Assembly (NCBI GenBank): GCA_947685225.1
Contig: CANTUV010000031.1
Coordinates: 67,127,001 to 67,191,000, forward strand
Reading direction: 5' to 3'
Origin: Garcia nutans
Taxonomy: Eukaryota > Streptophyta > Magnoliopsida > Malpighiales > Euphorbiaceae
Length of the DNA stretch: 64,000 nucleotides
Positions 33,313-44,536 of this stretch are shown here, piece after piece; the first letter of the stretch is position 1; every line of letters begins with the position of its first letter. Under the pieces are notes generated by a model that saw nothing but the letters and a program-made list of their open reading frames with translations, did no database searches and was not told the origin of the DNA. Position numbers and translations under genes: made by a program.

Positions 33313-34433
33313 ATGCCAAGAACAAAGATTGTTTCACACCGCAAGAAGAAGAGGCCTACAACCGAAGGTGCTTCTTCCTCTTCATCAATTTCATCTTTGA
33401 AGAGAGCAAATTTTTTAGCTCGGGGTTTTTTCCCGACGAGGTATGTTAATGATGAATCAGTTGATGCTCTGCAAATTAGGACAAATTTTCATCGATATGT
33501 GCAATTTCTTGGATGGGAGAATCTTGTCTCCTTGCGACCTTTGCAGTTTGAGGAGTTGACTTTGGAATTTCTGACATCTCTTAAGGTTGAAAGAGATGAT
33601 AAAAAAATCTGCACTAGAATGAGTTTTAAATTGGTTGGTAAATCATTTGTGCTTAATATTGAACAATTGAATGCTATATATGGCTTCCATCAGCATGGGG
33701 AAAGTTCGGTACCTAAAGAATTTAAACAACAATTTGCTTAGGGAGCATTAGGCTCTGGGACCTATGTGGCCAAATCGGCCAAAGCATCTAAATTAAGAAA
33801 TTTCGCTTTGAGATATTTGCATCGTTTTATGTCTTGCGGATTCTTTGCTCGGAAAGAGAGCCCGGGTGTGGTGGAATTGAGTGAGCTCTTTTTCTTGGAT
33901 TGTGTGGTTAATGCAATGCCTGTTAGTTCTGGCTATTGGTTAGCCGATATTTTTGATAGTGTGGCTAATAAAAGGAGGGGGGCAATTTGTGTTGGAGGGT
34001 TGATTACCACATTGGCAGTAGCCCTTCTTGAGGATTTTGACCCGAGTACCAGTCGCATGACTAGAATTTCGAGTAATGACTCTTTGGATTTAGCTACACT
34101 AGAAAAGATGCACATGGTGGTGTACAGAAAAGGGGCTTATATGATGGCTTCAGCTGAGCCAGAAGCTCTGGGGGACAGGTAGAAGAGGCCACGGGTTCAA
34201 GAAGAGTCCGACTCGGATTCTCTTGATCTAGATGAGGATGCTCCGGTCTCGGAAAATCAAGAGGTAATTATTAGGATTGAGGCCTTGTAGGGGAAGGTAG
34301 ATCTACTAGAGGGCAAGGTGGACCGTAACCATGCTGAGGTTTTGCAACAGTTGGATCAGATTAACAGCAACCTTGCTAAGATCTTGAGTCTTCATCCCTC
34401 AACTGCATCGTCTTCTCATCCGCCTTTTCCATA
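33313..34433 (+). pseudogene. ATHILA-ORF1-like protein (putative plant transposon protein), with stops
   Basis: The start at 33313 (MPRTKIVSHRKKKRP) gives a basic N-terminus, a Ser-rich stretch, then FFPTRYVNDESVDALQI, QFLGWENLVSL and FEELTLEFLTSL, which recall the ATHILA ORF-1 / putative plant transposon protein families (Pfam names from memory). One frame continues to 34433 with three internal TAG stops (33739, 34180, 34288), a conserved middle (FFARKESPGVVELSELFFLD, GGLITTLAVAL) and an acidic C-terminus with a short coiled-coil-like heptad stretch (LLEGKVDRNHAEVLQQLDQI). It lies where Athila elements carry their extra, env-position ORF. Function unknown. E2 lacks this gene. Confidence 0.75.
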
Positions 34434-36010
34434 GATTTTGAGTTCCTTGCTTTATTGTGTTTAGTGTAATTTTGTTATTATTTTTATTTTTGTTTTCATG
34501 TTAACATTTTATATTTGGATATTTTATTTTTATATTGTACTTTTGTTTTTGAACTTTTGTGTTTGTGATGGAAAGTTAGGGTTTTGCCTCACCAGGGTAC
34601 TATGGAAGACAGGTTGTCCTTTAACTCTTTTTCTTTATTATTCTTGTTTTCCATTGAGGACAATGTAAATTCTAAAGTGTGGGGTAATCTTTAAGCTTTT
34701 CTATTCGTGTTTTGGTTTGTCTTAGTGTGTTTTATTGTGTGTTGTGCATGGCATAATTGTTGAAAATTTATTAATCTTTTCTGTGATTCTAACATTATAG
34801 TTGAGACTTTAATATCAGCATAGAGATTAGCATTTGAATTCATTCATGATCAATTTTCGCATTCTGCAATTCATGACATATAAATCTTTGTGAACCCACC
34901 ATTGTGAGTTTTGAGCCTTATAAGATTGAATTTTATTGTCAATTGATTTTCTTTTCTTAAGTGTGCACCTTCATGATTTTGCATCTCTAGAGCTTGCTTT
35001 TGCATACTGATTGAACTCACATTATGATTTAATCTCAAGTTTTAAAATGATGAAGGCAAATTAGGTTAGCCCTTTAGCTTAAAAAGACCTCCCTTAATAT
35101 TTAATTCATTAGTGAGCAAAGTTGAGCCTTTGACCTTTTTATTGTTTGATCAACACAATTATTAACTTAACATGTTCTTATTATCATCATACCTGCATTA
35201 AGGAATGGAGTTTTATGATATGACAATAGGGTGGTTTATTTCAAAGTGTGGGGTAAGCAAGTAAAAAAAATGATATTGATATTTGGGGTTGAAATGCATA
35301 CTTTGCACATTGTATTGGATTAAGAGTTGATTATTCTTTTCCTCTACATTTTAAGCTAGATGTTCCATGCAAGTTTATATTTTGTATATATATATATTTA
35401 TAAAAAATGATAAAAATAAAAGAAAAAAGAAAAAGTGATATAAAAAAAAGATATATATATATATATACAAAATTCATATATTTTCTACCATTAGAGGAAT
35501 GTTGACTCATGTATTTTTCTTTGAAGTATGCAAGTATGTGCAAGTATCAAGGGATCGGTGAGTATGCCATTTGAGGGAGCTATGAGTTTCTTAACAAGAG
35601 TATTGTCTAATTTAGATATTCCTTTTCTTGATGCTCCAGCTTAAATGTCTTTTCTCACACCTTTACCTTAGCCTCATTACATCCAAATGAAAGACCTTCG
35701 GATTATTTCTTGAGAAAATCAGTGAGGGAGATTGGATAATTAAGCAAGTTTATGGTAGTATGCAGTCATGAATGGTTTGAGTGATTAACCTTTGAAATCG
35801 AGTGAAACACTTAGATGAGAGATAAGATTTGTATTGCTGGATTAATGAATGAGTTAAGAAAATCCTTGATTGAAGTAAGATGCAAATATTTATGCTGAGT
35901 CTTGAAGGATTTCATCTTATATGCTGGAATTATAGTTAAGGTTGTTTGAGTTTTTAATTTATGCCATGTAAATTTGCTTGAGGACAAGCAAAGTTTTAAG
36001 TGTGGGGTAG
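34434..36010 (+). other. E3 3' noncoding region and polypurine tract
   Basis: 1.6 kb without genes, homologous to 11167-12580 of E2. It ends AAGTGTGGGGTAG (35998-36010), the polypurine tract where the LTR should start. Confidence 0.8.
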
Positions 36011-36015
36011 TAATA

Positions 36016-37124
36016 TGAATCAGAGTCTACATGGGAAAAAGAAATCATTGGTTTGAGCCCACACAGCGGGCAAAATTCTCTCTTTCAATTTTTGAGTTTA
36101 TTCGTGTACAAAATATTTTTAGACTCACTTTCAATATTTTGCTATGCAAGGGGCAAGGAGAATATATAAGGGCCAACTAAAAATAGCTGAATTTTTTGCA
36201 AAAGGAAGAATAAAAAGAATGGAACAAGAAGAAAATTATAACTCTTAAACGAATGAAAAGGTGCAAATGGCAAAAGATTAGTCTAGCTAGAAGAGCTGAA
36301 GTCAATGCAGGACATATGTCCATAGATGAAGATCCATTTTAAACAGTGAAGACCCGATGACCAAAGGATGAAGATCCATTTTGAAGGGTGAAGACCCAAT
36401 GACCAAGGATGAAGATCCATTTTGAGGGTGAAGACCCACAATCCATTGAAGAGTGGAACAACTGGATAGAAGAAAGCCAAAATTCCTAGATGATGGAAGG
36501 TCAGTCCAGTTAGAAGAGCTGGAATCAATCCATTGAAGAATGGAGTAAGTGACTAGAAGAAAGCCATGATAAAAGATCAATCAGCTAAAAGAGCTAAAAT
36601 TTATTGGTTAGAAGAAAGCCAAAACTCTCAAACTGATAGAAGGTCAACAAAATTTATTTTTAGGTCAAGAACCCAAATCCAATTTAGGGTCAAGAACCCA
36701 AATCCAGTTTAAGGTCACGAAACCAAAATTCAATCTCGAGTCCAAGTACCCAGTCTTGGGTCCAGGATCTAAATTTTTTCGAGTCTAGAACTCACTCTGG
36801 GTCCAGAATCCAAATTATTTTTAAGTCCAGAACTCACCTCGGGTTAAGAACCCAATTCAATCTCGGGTCCAAGTATCCAAATCCAATTCAATCTAGGGTC
36901 CAAGTAACCAAATAAAATTCAATCTCGAGTCCAAGTATCCAGTCTCGGGCCCAAGTACCCAAATCAAATTTAATCTTAGATCCAGAATCCAAATTATTTT
37001 TTGAGTCTAGAACTCAATCCAATCTCGAGTTCGAAGTTTAGTCTGGCTCTAAATCCAGTAAAAAAGCATGTTGCTTTTCGCTCTCTTTTGCTATAGTCTC
37101 AGATCACTCAAGCAGGGGGCAAAT
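36016..37124 (+). mobile_element. Tat-like 3' untranslated region (right part) with hairpin arrays
   Basis: Resumes the Tat interior after E3. 36325-36440 has three copies of the GGATGAAGATCC/GGGTGAAGACCC unit. 36655-37040 has about 17 diverged hairpins of the GGGTCCAGAACCC type (loops CAAGA, CCAAGT, CCAGA). The polypurine tract AGCAGGGGGCAAA follows at 37111-37123. Confidence 0.8.
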
Positions 37125-38884
37125 TATAGACCCTTATTTTTTACCAAGTCTAGTCCCACACTAATTATAAGGCCATTAATTCAAATCTAAATATTTAAAA
37201 CAGTATAAAATAATTTTTGTAATATTTATTATTTATTTTAATAACATAATATATAAAATAAAAAATTATAAATATTTATTTATAATATAATATTTATTTT
37301 AATAATATTAAAATAAATATAATAATAAATAATAACAATAAATAAAAATATCAAACGAATCGACGAAAGACACGCGGCAACGGCTGCGTGGCAAGCTAAT
37401 TCGCCGCAGGTGCTAGCCTGTAGCAGCCCTCGCCTAGCAACACTCACCCTCGCTCGTAGCCCATGCCAGCGTCCTCGCAGCGCGCAGACTTGTGTACCAA
37501 CGCGTTGCCCAATTTCGCCAAAGCCATATTTAACTTGAATGTTTTAATTTTTTTTTCTCAAATCAAATAGGTTTTTTTTAATTGCCTATAAATAACAGGA
37601 TTAAAAATGGTAGAAGGACTTTTGTGGACTGGGACTTGGACTTTTCGACTTTTGGCAGCAACAAAAAGAGCAACATAAAATAAAACCTTAGCAAAAAGCA
37701 ATAAAGACGAAATCAAAAGGAAAGCCAGCAAGATTCAACACAGAAGCAAGAACAAATCAACTTATGACAATTGCCCAGAAAATTGTTCAACCCCACCAAC
37801 ACTTTAATTGATTCAAGCATACTCAAAGTTTGGTTCAAGATTCAGCCTTGGTGGAGCCTTCAAACGCAAGTTTAGCTTTTCAATCCAAATTATTTATTCA
37901 GTATTTGCAAGTTATCTTTTAGAATATCATCATAGTAGTTTATTTATCAAAACCTTGTTTCATGCAGTAGCTTAATTACCAAAACCTCAATTACATATTT
38001 TTATAAAGCTAAGACGTAATCTATTATATTTTACCTTGTAGCTTACTCCTTATTTACTTATTTCAACTTCACAGTATTCTTAATTCACCCAAACCCTAAT
38101 TTATTTAAACCCCAAAACTCAACTTCTGTTTCTTAAAACCTTAATTTAAAAATTAAAAACCCTAGTTTTTACATCTATTGTTTAATATTGAATTGATTAT
38201 TAATACATGTTATATTTTGATGGATGTTTTATAATATTTTATGATGGATGTTTTATGTTAATTATCTAACTTGAATGATTTAATTTATTTGATCAATTAC
38301 TCAAGAAATTGTAAGAGGTATATGTTTCCACATTATGGGTACCTCATGTGTTAAGCTTTATGTAATTTAATTGATTTTAAGTTTTGGATCAATGTAAAGG
38401 ATACGTTTTCACCAATTGGTAGGTATCCTATTTTATTTATTTTCTTTTGGACATTAAACAATTGTTAAGGCATGTTTCCATCCATAGATGGGTGCCTATT
38501 CATTTATTTTGTTTAAACTCATTGTGATTTTAATAAAGTAATTATTTATTTTTATTATTGCATATAGTATGGATAATATCATATTAACTAAGAATTTTAT
38601 AATATTAAGACCTAAAAAGAAGGTTGGTTCTAATGAACCAGGTGCTATGGGGGTGTTGGGTCATTCTCACCTTCCCCACACATACCCAACTTTTCGAACT
38701 CAATAGAGGGTTGGGAATTCCTTAGGAATTGAGTCATCCACCCCTTTCTTTTTTTTGGCCCGTCCAAGTGGCGATTCCATTTTCTCTGGGTTTAGGCACG
38801 TGTTCTCTAAGACCTTGAGCCTAACAGTGCCGAAGTCGCAAGAACCATTCCATGTGGGAGTGGGGGTGAAAATCCCCGCTCACA
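37125..38884 (+). repeat. Tat-like 3' LTR, 1,760 bp
   Basis: Begins TATAGACCC (TG changed to TA) and ends AATCCCCGCTCACA. Its right half aligns with 26,590-27,144 and 40,307-40,870; its left half is diverged from the LTR at 25060, so the two are not a young pair. Copia sequence abuts it at 38885. Confidence 0.82.
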
Positions 38885-40301
38885 TACACCCATTTGCAAC
38901 CAATGATTTGATGATCCTTGGGTCTAGGAATATGCTCCCATACTTTATTTCTCTCAAATTGGTTGAGTTCATCTTGCATGACAATCACCCAACATTTATC
39001 ACGAAGGGTCTCCTCAATAGTCTTTGTCTCTATTTAAGAAACAAATGCAACATTGGAATCTAACTGTTTAGATTTTGATCTAGTAGTTACTCCCTTTGAA
39101 GTATCACCAATCATGAGTTATTTATGATGATCCTTTCGATAGTGCCAATCTTTGGGTAGTTCTTGAGTTTCATCTATCTTAGATTCTTCTTGTTCTATAA
39201 TTTGTTCCAGCTCATCATTGTTTTGCTTTGGAGCAACTTTTGTCTCAATTTCTTCAAATGTACCTATAAAATCATCAAGAGCACCACCTTTCCCTTGATC
39301 AAGCTTAAAAGATTCATCAAAGTTAGCATGCATTGATTCCTCAATAGCTAGAGTTCTCATATTAAATACCCTATATGCTTTACTTAAAGATGAGTATCCT
39401 AAAAAGACTCCTTCATTCGATTTGGATGAGAATTTTCCTAGATTGTCCTTAGTGTTTAATATAAAGCATTTGCATCCAAATACTCTAAGGTATGAAATTT
39501 TGGGCTTTCTTCTATTCCATAGCTCATAGAAAATTTTATTTATTAAAGGTCTTTTAAAAACTTGATTAGAAATATAACATGCGGGACTAATGGCTTCCAT
39601 CCAAAAGTAATAAGGTAAATTATACTCATTGAGCATTGTTCTAGCCATTTTCACCAATGTTCTATTTTTTCTTTCAACCACACCATTTTGTTGTGGTGTT
39701 CTAGGAGCTAAAACGCTATGTAATATTCCAAGTTTATTGCAAAAATTTTCAAAGTTATCATTTTTAAATTCTTTACCATGATCATTTCCAATAGATCATT
39801 TTGAAATCTTTTTGCAAAAATTTTGAAATGATTAAAAGCTTCATTCTTTTGAGATAAGAAATTAACGCATGCAAGCCTTGAGTAATCATCAACAAGCACA
39901 AATGCATACAACTTGCCTCCTAGACTAGTAATTCTACTAGAACCAAACAAATCTAAATGAATTAATTCCAAGGGTCTAGACGTACTTACAACATTCTTTG
40001 CTTTGAAAGAACTCTTATATTGTTTTCCAAATTGACAAGGTTAACAATTTTATTTTTGTTAAATTTCATTTTAGGAAGTCCATCTAAAAGTTCTTCTTTA
40101 TTTAGACAATGCAAGTGATCCATATTGGCATGTCCTAATCTTTTATGTCAAATCCAAGCATTATTACGAATAGTGACTAAGTATTCAAAAGCATTATTAA
40201 AGTGTAGGTCAATTTTAAAGGAGCTACCAATTCTACTGCCATTGAATGCAAGTTCACCACTAGAAGTGGTAATTTTGCATGCTTTAGAATTAAAATTGAC
40301 A
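38885..40301 (-). pseudogene. E5 integrase and start of RT
   Basis: From the right: GAG-pre-integrase block HKRLGHANMDHLHCLNK (near 40150-40090), integrase core with PLELIHLDLFGSS, LYAFVLVDDYSRLACV, a frameshift region near 39790, then MVERKNRTLVKMARTML, LPYYFWMEAISPACYISN and LRVFGCKCFI, GVFLGYSSLSKAYRVFN, an acidic linker, and the RT opening. At least two frameshifts and several stops. Its remaining RT and RNase H are not in the window. Confidence 0.85.
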
Positions 40302-40306
40302 TTATT

Positions 40307-41259
40307 GTGAGCGGGGATTTTCGCCCCCACTCCCGGTGGAATGGTTCTTGCGACTTCGGCACTGTTCAGACTCAGGGCCTTAGAGAATACGGACCTAAGT
40401 CTGGAGAAAATGGAGTCGCCACCCGGACGGGCCGGGAAAAAGAAAGGGGTGGATGACTTGATTCCTAAGGAATCTCCAACCCCCTAATGGTTTCAGAAAG
40501 TTGGGTACGTGTGGGAAGGTGAGAAATGGCCCAGCACCCCCCACAACGCCCGGTTCATTGGAACCGGCCTTCTTCACATGTCTTAATATTATAAAATTCT
40601 TAAGTATAATAACATTATCCATACTACACACAATAAAAGAAAGCATCATTATATTAAAATCAAAGCAATGTCCAAACAAAATAAAATAAATAAATGGACA
40701 CTCATCCAAGGATGGAAACATGTCCTTACATCACATGCCTAGATAGGACACCCACCAAAAAGTAGAAACATGCCATTTACATAAGTTCTAAAATAGAAAA
40801 GAAAATTAAATTACATGATATTTAACTAATGAGGTACCCACCAAGTGGAAAACATACCTCTTACAACTTTTGGAAGTCTAAATTGATTGATAAAAGTAAA
40901 TAATCATCCATAATAAATAAATCATTCATTAAAAGTATTAACCAAAATATAAAACAAACATCCATCCATGATAAATTAAATAAATCAAGTATTAAAATTA
41001 AATAAATTAAAGCATAAGAAATAAATCAAGGTATAAATAAATATGGAATTGAATAAAATAAATAAAAGTTCAAGTATAGCTACTATTTCTATTTAGGGTT
41101 ATTTATCTCATGTGTTAAGGCTTTGGAAATTCTAAAGTTTAAGCTACTGTGACTTTTTAGGTAATTAAAATAGATTAGGTTTTATGTTTTTTAAAGGTTA
41201 GCAAGTCACTTTGATTAAACCAATTAAGATTTGAATGATGAAATAATAAAACTTGAGTT
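40307..41259 (-). repeat. E4 3' LTR, missing its U3 end
   Basis: Matches 47101-48053 of the 5' LTR at very high identity, then departs after ...CTTGAGTT. The first ~1.2 kb of the LTR (element sense) is gone, with ~32 bp of other sequence between the break and the polypurine tract. Confidence 0.88.
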
Positions 41260-41291
41260 GGAAGTATAAAGACCTATTGAGATCGGGTCCG

Positions 41292-41305
41292 TTTGCCCCC
41301 TGCTT
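41292..41305 (-). other. E4 polypurine tract
   Basis: The minus strand reads AAGCAGGGGGCAAA, the same tract as before the LTRs at 25060 and 37125. Confidence 0.85.
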
Positions 41306-41465
41306 GAATGATCTGAAACCTTAGTGAAAGAGAGTGAAAAGCAATAAAATTTAATTTTTGAGGTGACGAATTAAATTTTTTTCGGGTGCTTGGACCCGAG
41401 ATTGATTTGATTTTACTAACCTTTTAGTTGGGAAGTCTGACTGCTCTGGCTGTTTTATGCATTGT

Positions 41466-42122
41466 GATTCTTCACCCTCAGAATGGATCTTCATCCTTGG
41501 AGATTGGGTCTTTACCCTTCACCCTTGCAAATGGATCTTCATCCTTTGAGATCAGGTCTTCACCCTTGAAAATGGATCTTCATCCTTTGAGATCAGGTCT
41601 TCACCCTTGAAAATGGATCTTCATCCTTTGAGATCGGGTCTTCACCCTTGAAAATGGATCTTCATCCTTGAAAATGAATCTTCATCTTTTGACATCGGGT
41701 CTTTATCCTTGAAAAATGGATCTTTATTCTTTGAGATCGGGTCCTCACCCTTGCAAATGGATCTTCATCCTTTGAGATCGGGTCTTCAACCTTGAAAATG
41801 GATCTTCATTCTTTGAGATCGGGTCTTCACCCTTGAAAATGGATCTTCATCCTTTGAGATCGGGTCTTCACCCTTGAAAATGGATCTTCATCCTTTGAGA
41901 TCGGGTCTTCGCCCTTGAAAAGTGGATCTTCATCCTTTGAGATCGGGTCTTCACCCTTGAAAATGGATCTTCATCCTTTGAGATCGGGTCTTCACCCTTG
42001 AAAATGGATCTTCATCCTTTGAGATCGGGTCTTCGCCCTTGAAAAGTGGATCTTCATCCTTTGAGATCGGGTCTTCACCCTTGAAAAGTGGATCTTCATC
42101 CTTTGAGATTGGGTCTTCACCC
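41466..42122 (-). repeat. ~41 bp tandem repeat of paired hairpins in E4
   Basis: About 16 copies. On the plus strand each has GGGTCTTCACCC and GGATCTTCATCC joined by TTGAAAAT and TTTGAGATC. Both are palindromes around the same CTTC loop, with stems GGGT/ACCC and GGAT/ATCC. The same unit occurs three times at 36325-36440. Confidence 0.9.
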
Positions 42123-44536
42123 TGGCTTCAGCTCTTTTAGCTGGATTGGTCTTTTGCTTTTTGCACCTTCATTCTTTTGAGTGTTCTATTGTTCCATTCT
42201 TTTGTTCTTTCTTTTTGCAAAGATTTAGTTATTTTTAATTGGACCTTATATCCTCTCCTTGCCCCCTGTGTGGCAAAACATTCGTAAGTGAGTTTAAAAA
42301 TATTTGGTATATAAACCCAAAAAATTGAAAAGGAGAAACTTTGCCCCCTGTGTAGGCTCAAACTCATGATTTTTCTATGCAGACTCTGATTGATGTTGTT
42401 GTTGTATAGTTCTTCACACAAGCACATATTTCTTCTCTTTGCAAATTACTGGAGCTTTCTCAAGCAATGGGCTTGCTATGCCCCCCTGATTTGATATCTT
42501 CTTTTGATTCTTTACTTCACAAGGTGTTTGCTGTTCATTTTGCCAAAGAATAGACAACACAAGACAAGAAAGTGCGATGTGATATGCTCATGTATGCATG
42601 ATATGCATGAATAATACTTACAGTGGTTCCGTGACTCACAAAACGAGGTGATCAGCAAAAGTGTTCTCATTGGTTCAAGATGTTGAAAACATGAGTGGTG
42701 GAGATCCCAAGTTGCAGAGTCAGGGATACATCCTTTTTATATTTCATTATGACCTTGCCAATAATCATTTCCTTTGCCCAATATGTCTTTTGGAGGTTCA
42801 ATATACTTCCCTTAACTTGAAGGCTTTGTATGACAAAAATATTTTTTATTTGATTTTTTTGAATTTTAATTTTGAAATCAAAATGTTGGCTTTGCCAAAT
42901 TAATGTCAATGCACCTCAGGACTTGATTTTCCAAATTAACATATCTATAACATGACAACCCTAGTTACCGTACTAAACTCGGGAATCATTTCTATTTAAG
43001 CAAGAATTGTTGCACTTCAGATAGGCACATACACATTACTTGGCCAAAGGTCTCATTTGAGTTTAAATACTGTCTATCTCATATGCATGCTTATTCAAAC
43101 TATCTCCACTAATAGACTCTACCTACCAAGAGAGATCAACAGGTCTTTGATAGGCTTAAAATGGGGTCTATGAGGGAAACAGGCTTAAGTGAAGGCCATT
43201 TTGAGATTGGAGCTGGTGTGACACAATGGACAAACCTTCACACTACAAATTTCTTGTTCGAATTTTAGGCAGCTTAGAGGCAACCTTGCTAGACTCCAAA
43301 TTTCTTCTATCTTCTTAGCATTAATTTGGATCTTACTTGGACAGTTTTTTCCCTTGCAAAAAGTTTGGTTCCCAAATTCATTTCTTTTCTTCTTCTCCCT
43401 TTTCTTTATTTCTCTTACTCTTCCCTTTTCTTTCTCTTTTTGTCCTTCTTTCTTGTTGGACTACAGAACTTTCAAGAATTGGATGGTCTTTCTCCTTTTC
43501 CTCTGATTTTGATTGAATCCTTGGTTGGGTTGTACTAATTCAAGTCAAACTGTCCAAATGGAAGCCTTTTGCTGCTTAGGTAAAAGAGAACTCAGTTGGC
43601 TTTTTGAACCATTTTGGGTTTTTTTTCCTTTTCTTTTGCCTTTTTTGTTTTCTTTTCTTTTTTCTTTCTTTTCTTTTTCTATTCTCTCTCTTTTTTTTTT
43701 CCTTTTTTGGTTCTAGCTCAAACATAGTTGTCTTGTTTGTACCAACTTGGGCTTCCAATAATGGATGAGTGGAGTAACATAAATCTTCTTTAATAGGGAT
43801 AAATCATTTATTACTCCAATGTTGATGTTGTCTTGGATATATTAAGGGAACTTCAACTACCCTTAAGGTTTGGAGAACATCAACTATCCTTATGGTCTTG
43901 AAAAATCAACTATCTTCATGGTCTTGAGAGCTTCAACTATCCTTAAGATCTTGACTAATCATTGCTTTCTTTGATCTTCTTGCCTCTTCATTTTAGTGAT
44001 CATAAGACTTGTCAAAAGTATCACAATAGCTCAGGGTAGGTTATTGAGGTTTATATGCCAATGAAAAGAAAGCTAAAATTTTATGAAGGCTCAAAGGGAC
44101 AACTAGGGATTGATATTTAATAGGGTGGATACTAGTTGTTGGCTTATCAAACAATGCCTATATCATTTCTCCCTTAAATAAGCAGAGTTCAATTTCGCCT
44201 CGAAAATTTGTCAAAGCATGTTCTAAGACTGACTAAGACCTAGACAAAGATAATTATGCAGGAGCCCTCTCTAAGTAAGCATACACAACTCAATGCTATA
44301 GAGCCATTCCCTCACCTAGTAAAGTCATTCAAGTCATGATGCATAAATATATTAATTCATGAATTATCAAGCTAGATTCCTCATTGGTTGAGCATCAAAA
44401 TGAACAAATACCAACCAAAATTTTGATGAAAGTAATTTATTTAAAGCAACTTTAAGTTTGAAAAGCACAATAGTTCAAAATATTAAAGAAAGCAAAATTG
44501 AAAAGCAACATTCAAGCTAAGGAAAGTTTGTTGAGT
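42123..44536 (-). other. E4 noncoding interior
   Basis: Between gag and the tandem hairpins there is no protease, RT or integrase homology. It contains long pyrimidine-rich tracts (43381-43460, 43620-43710) and near 43860-43960 a repeated CTTGAGAGCTTCAACTATCC-like block. It is shared with 27145-27996. Confidence 0.7.

Larger units (their letters stand above)
27997..36010 (+). mobile_element. E3: Athila-like non-autonomous element without 3' LTR
   Basis: Plus-strand relative of E2: 5' LTR 27997-29701, tRNA-Asp primer site 29708-29724, gag-protease-integrase tail 29842-32536, a second palindrome array 32816-33056, an ATHILA-ORF1-like gene 33313-34433, 3' noncoding region, and the polypurine tract ending at 36010. 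The 3' LTR is absent. AATATGAAT stands both before the 5' LTR (27988-27996) and after the tract (36012-36020), and Tat sequence resumes at once with CAGAGTC. Confidence 0.85.

Noticed and set aside
36283..36580. Open frames with repeated WIFILW-like peptides
   Set aside because: Translation of the tandem hairpin repeat; the same for 41428-41610.
25060..38884. LTRs at 25060 and 37125 as the two ends of one young Tat element
   Set aside because: Their left halves are strongly diverged and the first is itself preceded by a polypurine tract and 3' hairpins, so it is a 3' LTR.
43326..43758. Phe/Leu/Ser-rich and Lys-rich open frames
   Set aside because: Pyrimidine-rich low-complexity DNA read in both strands; no family match.
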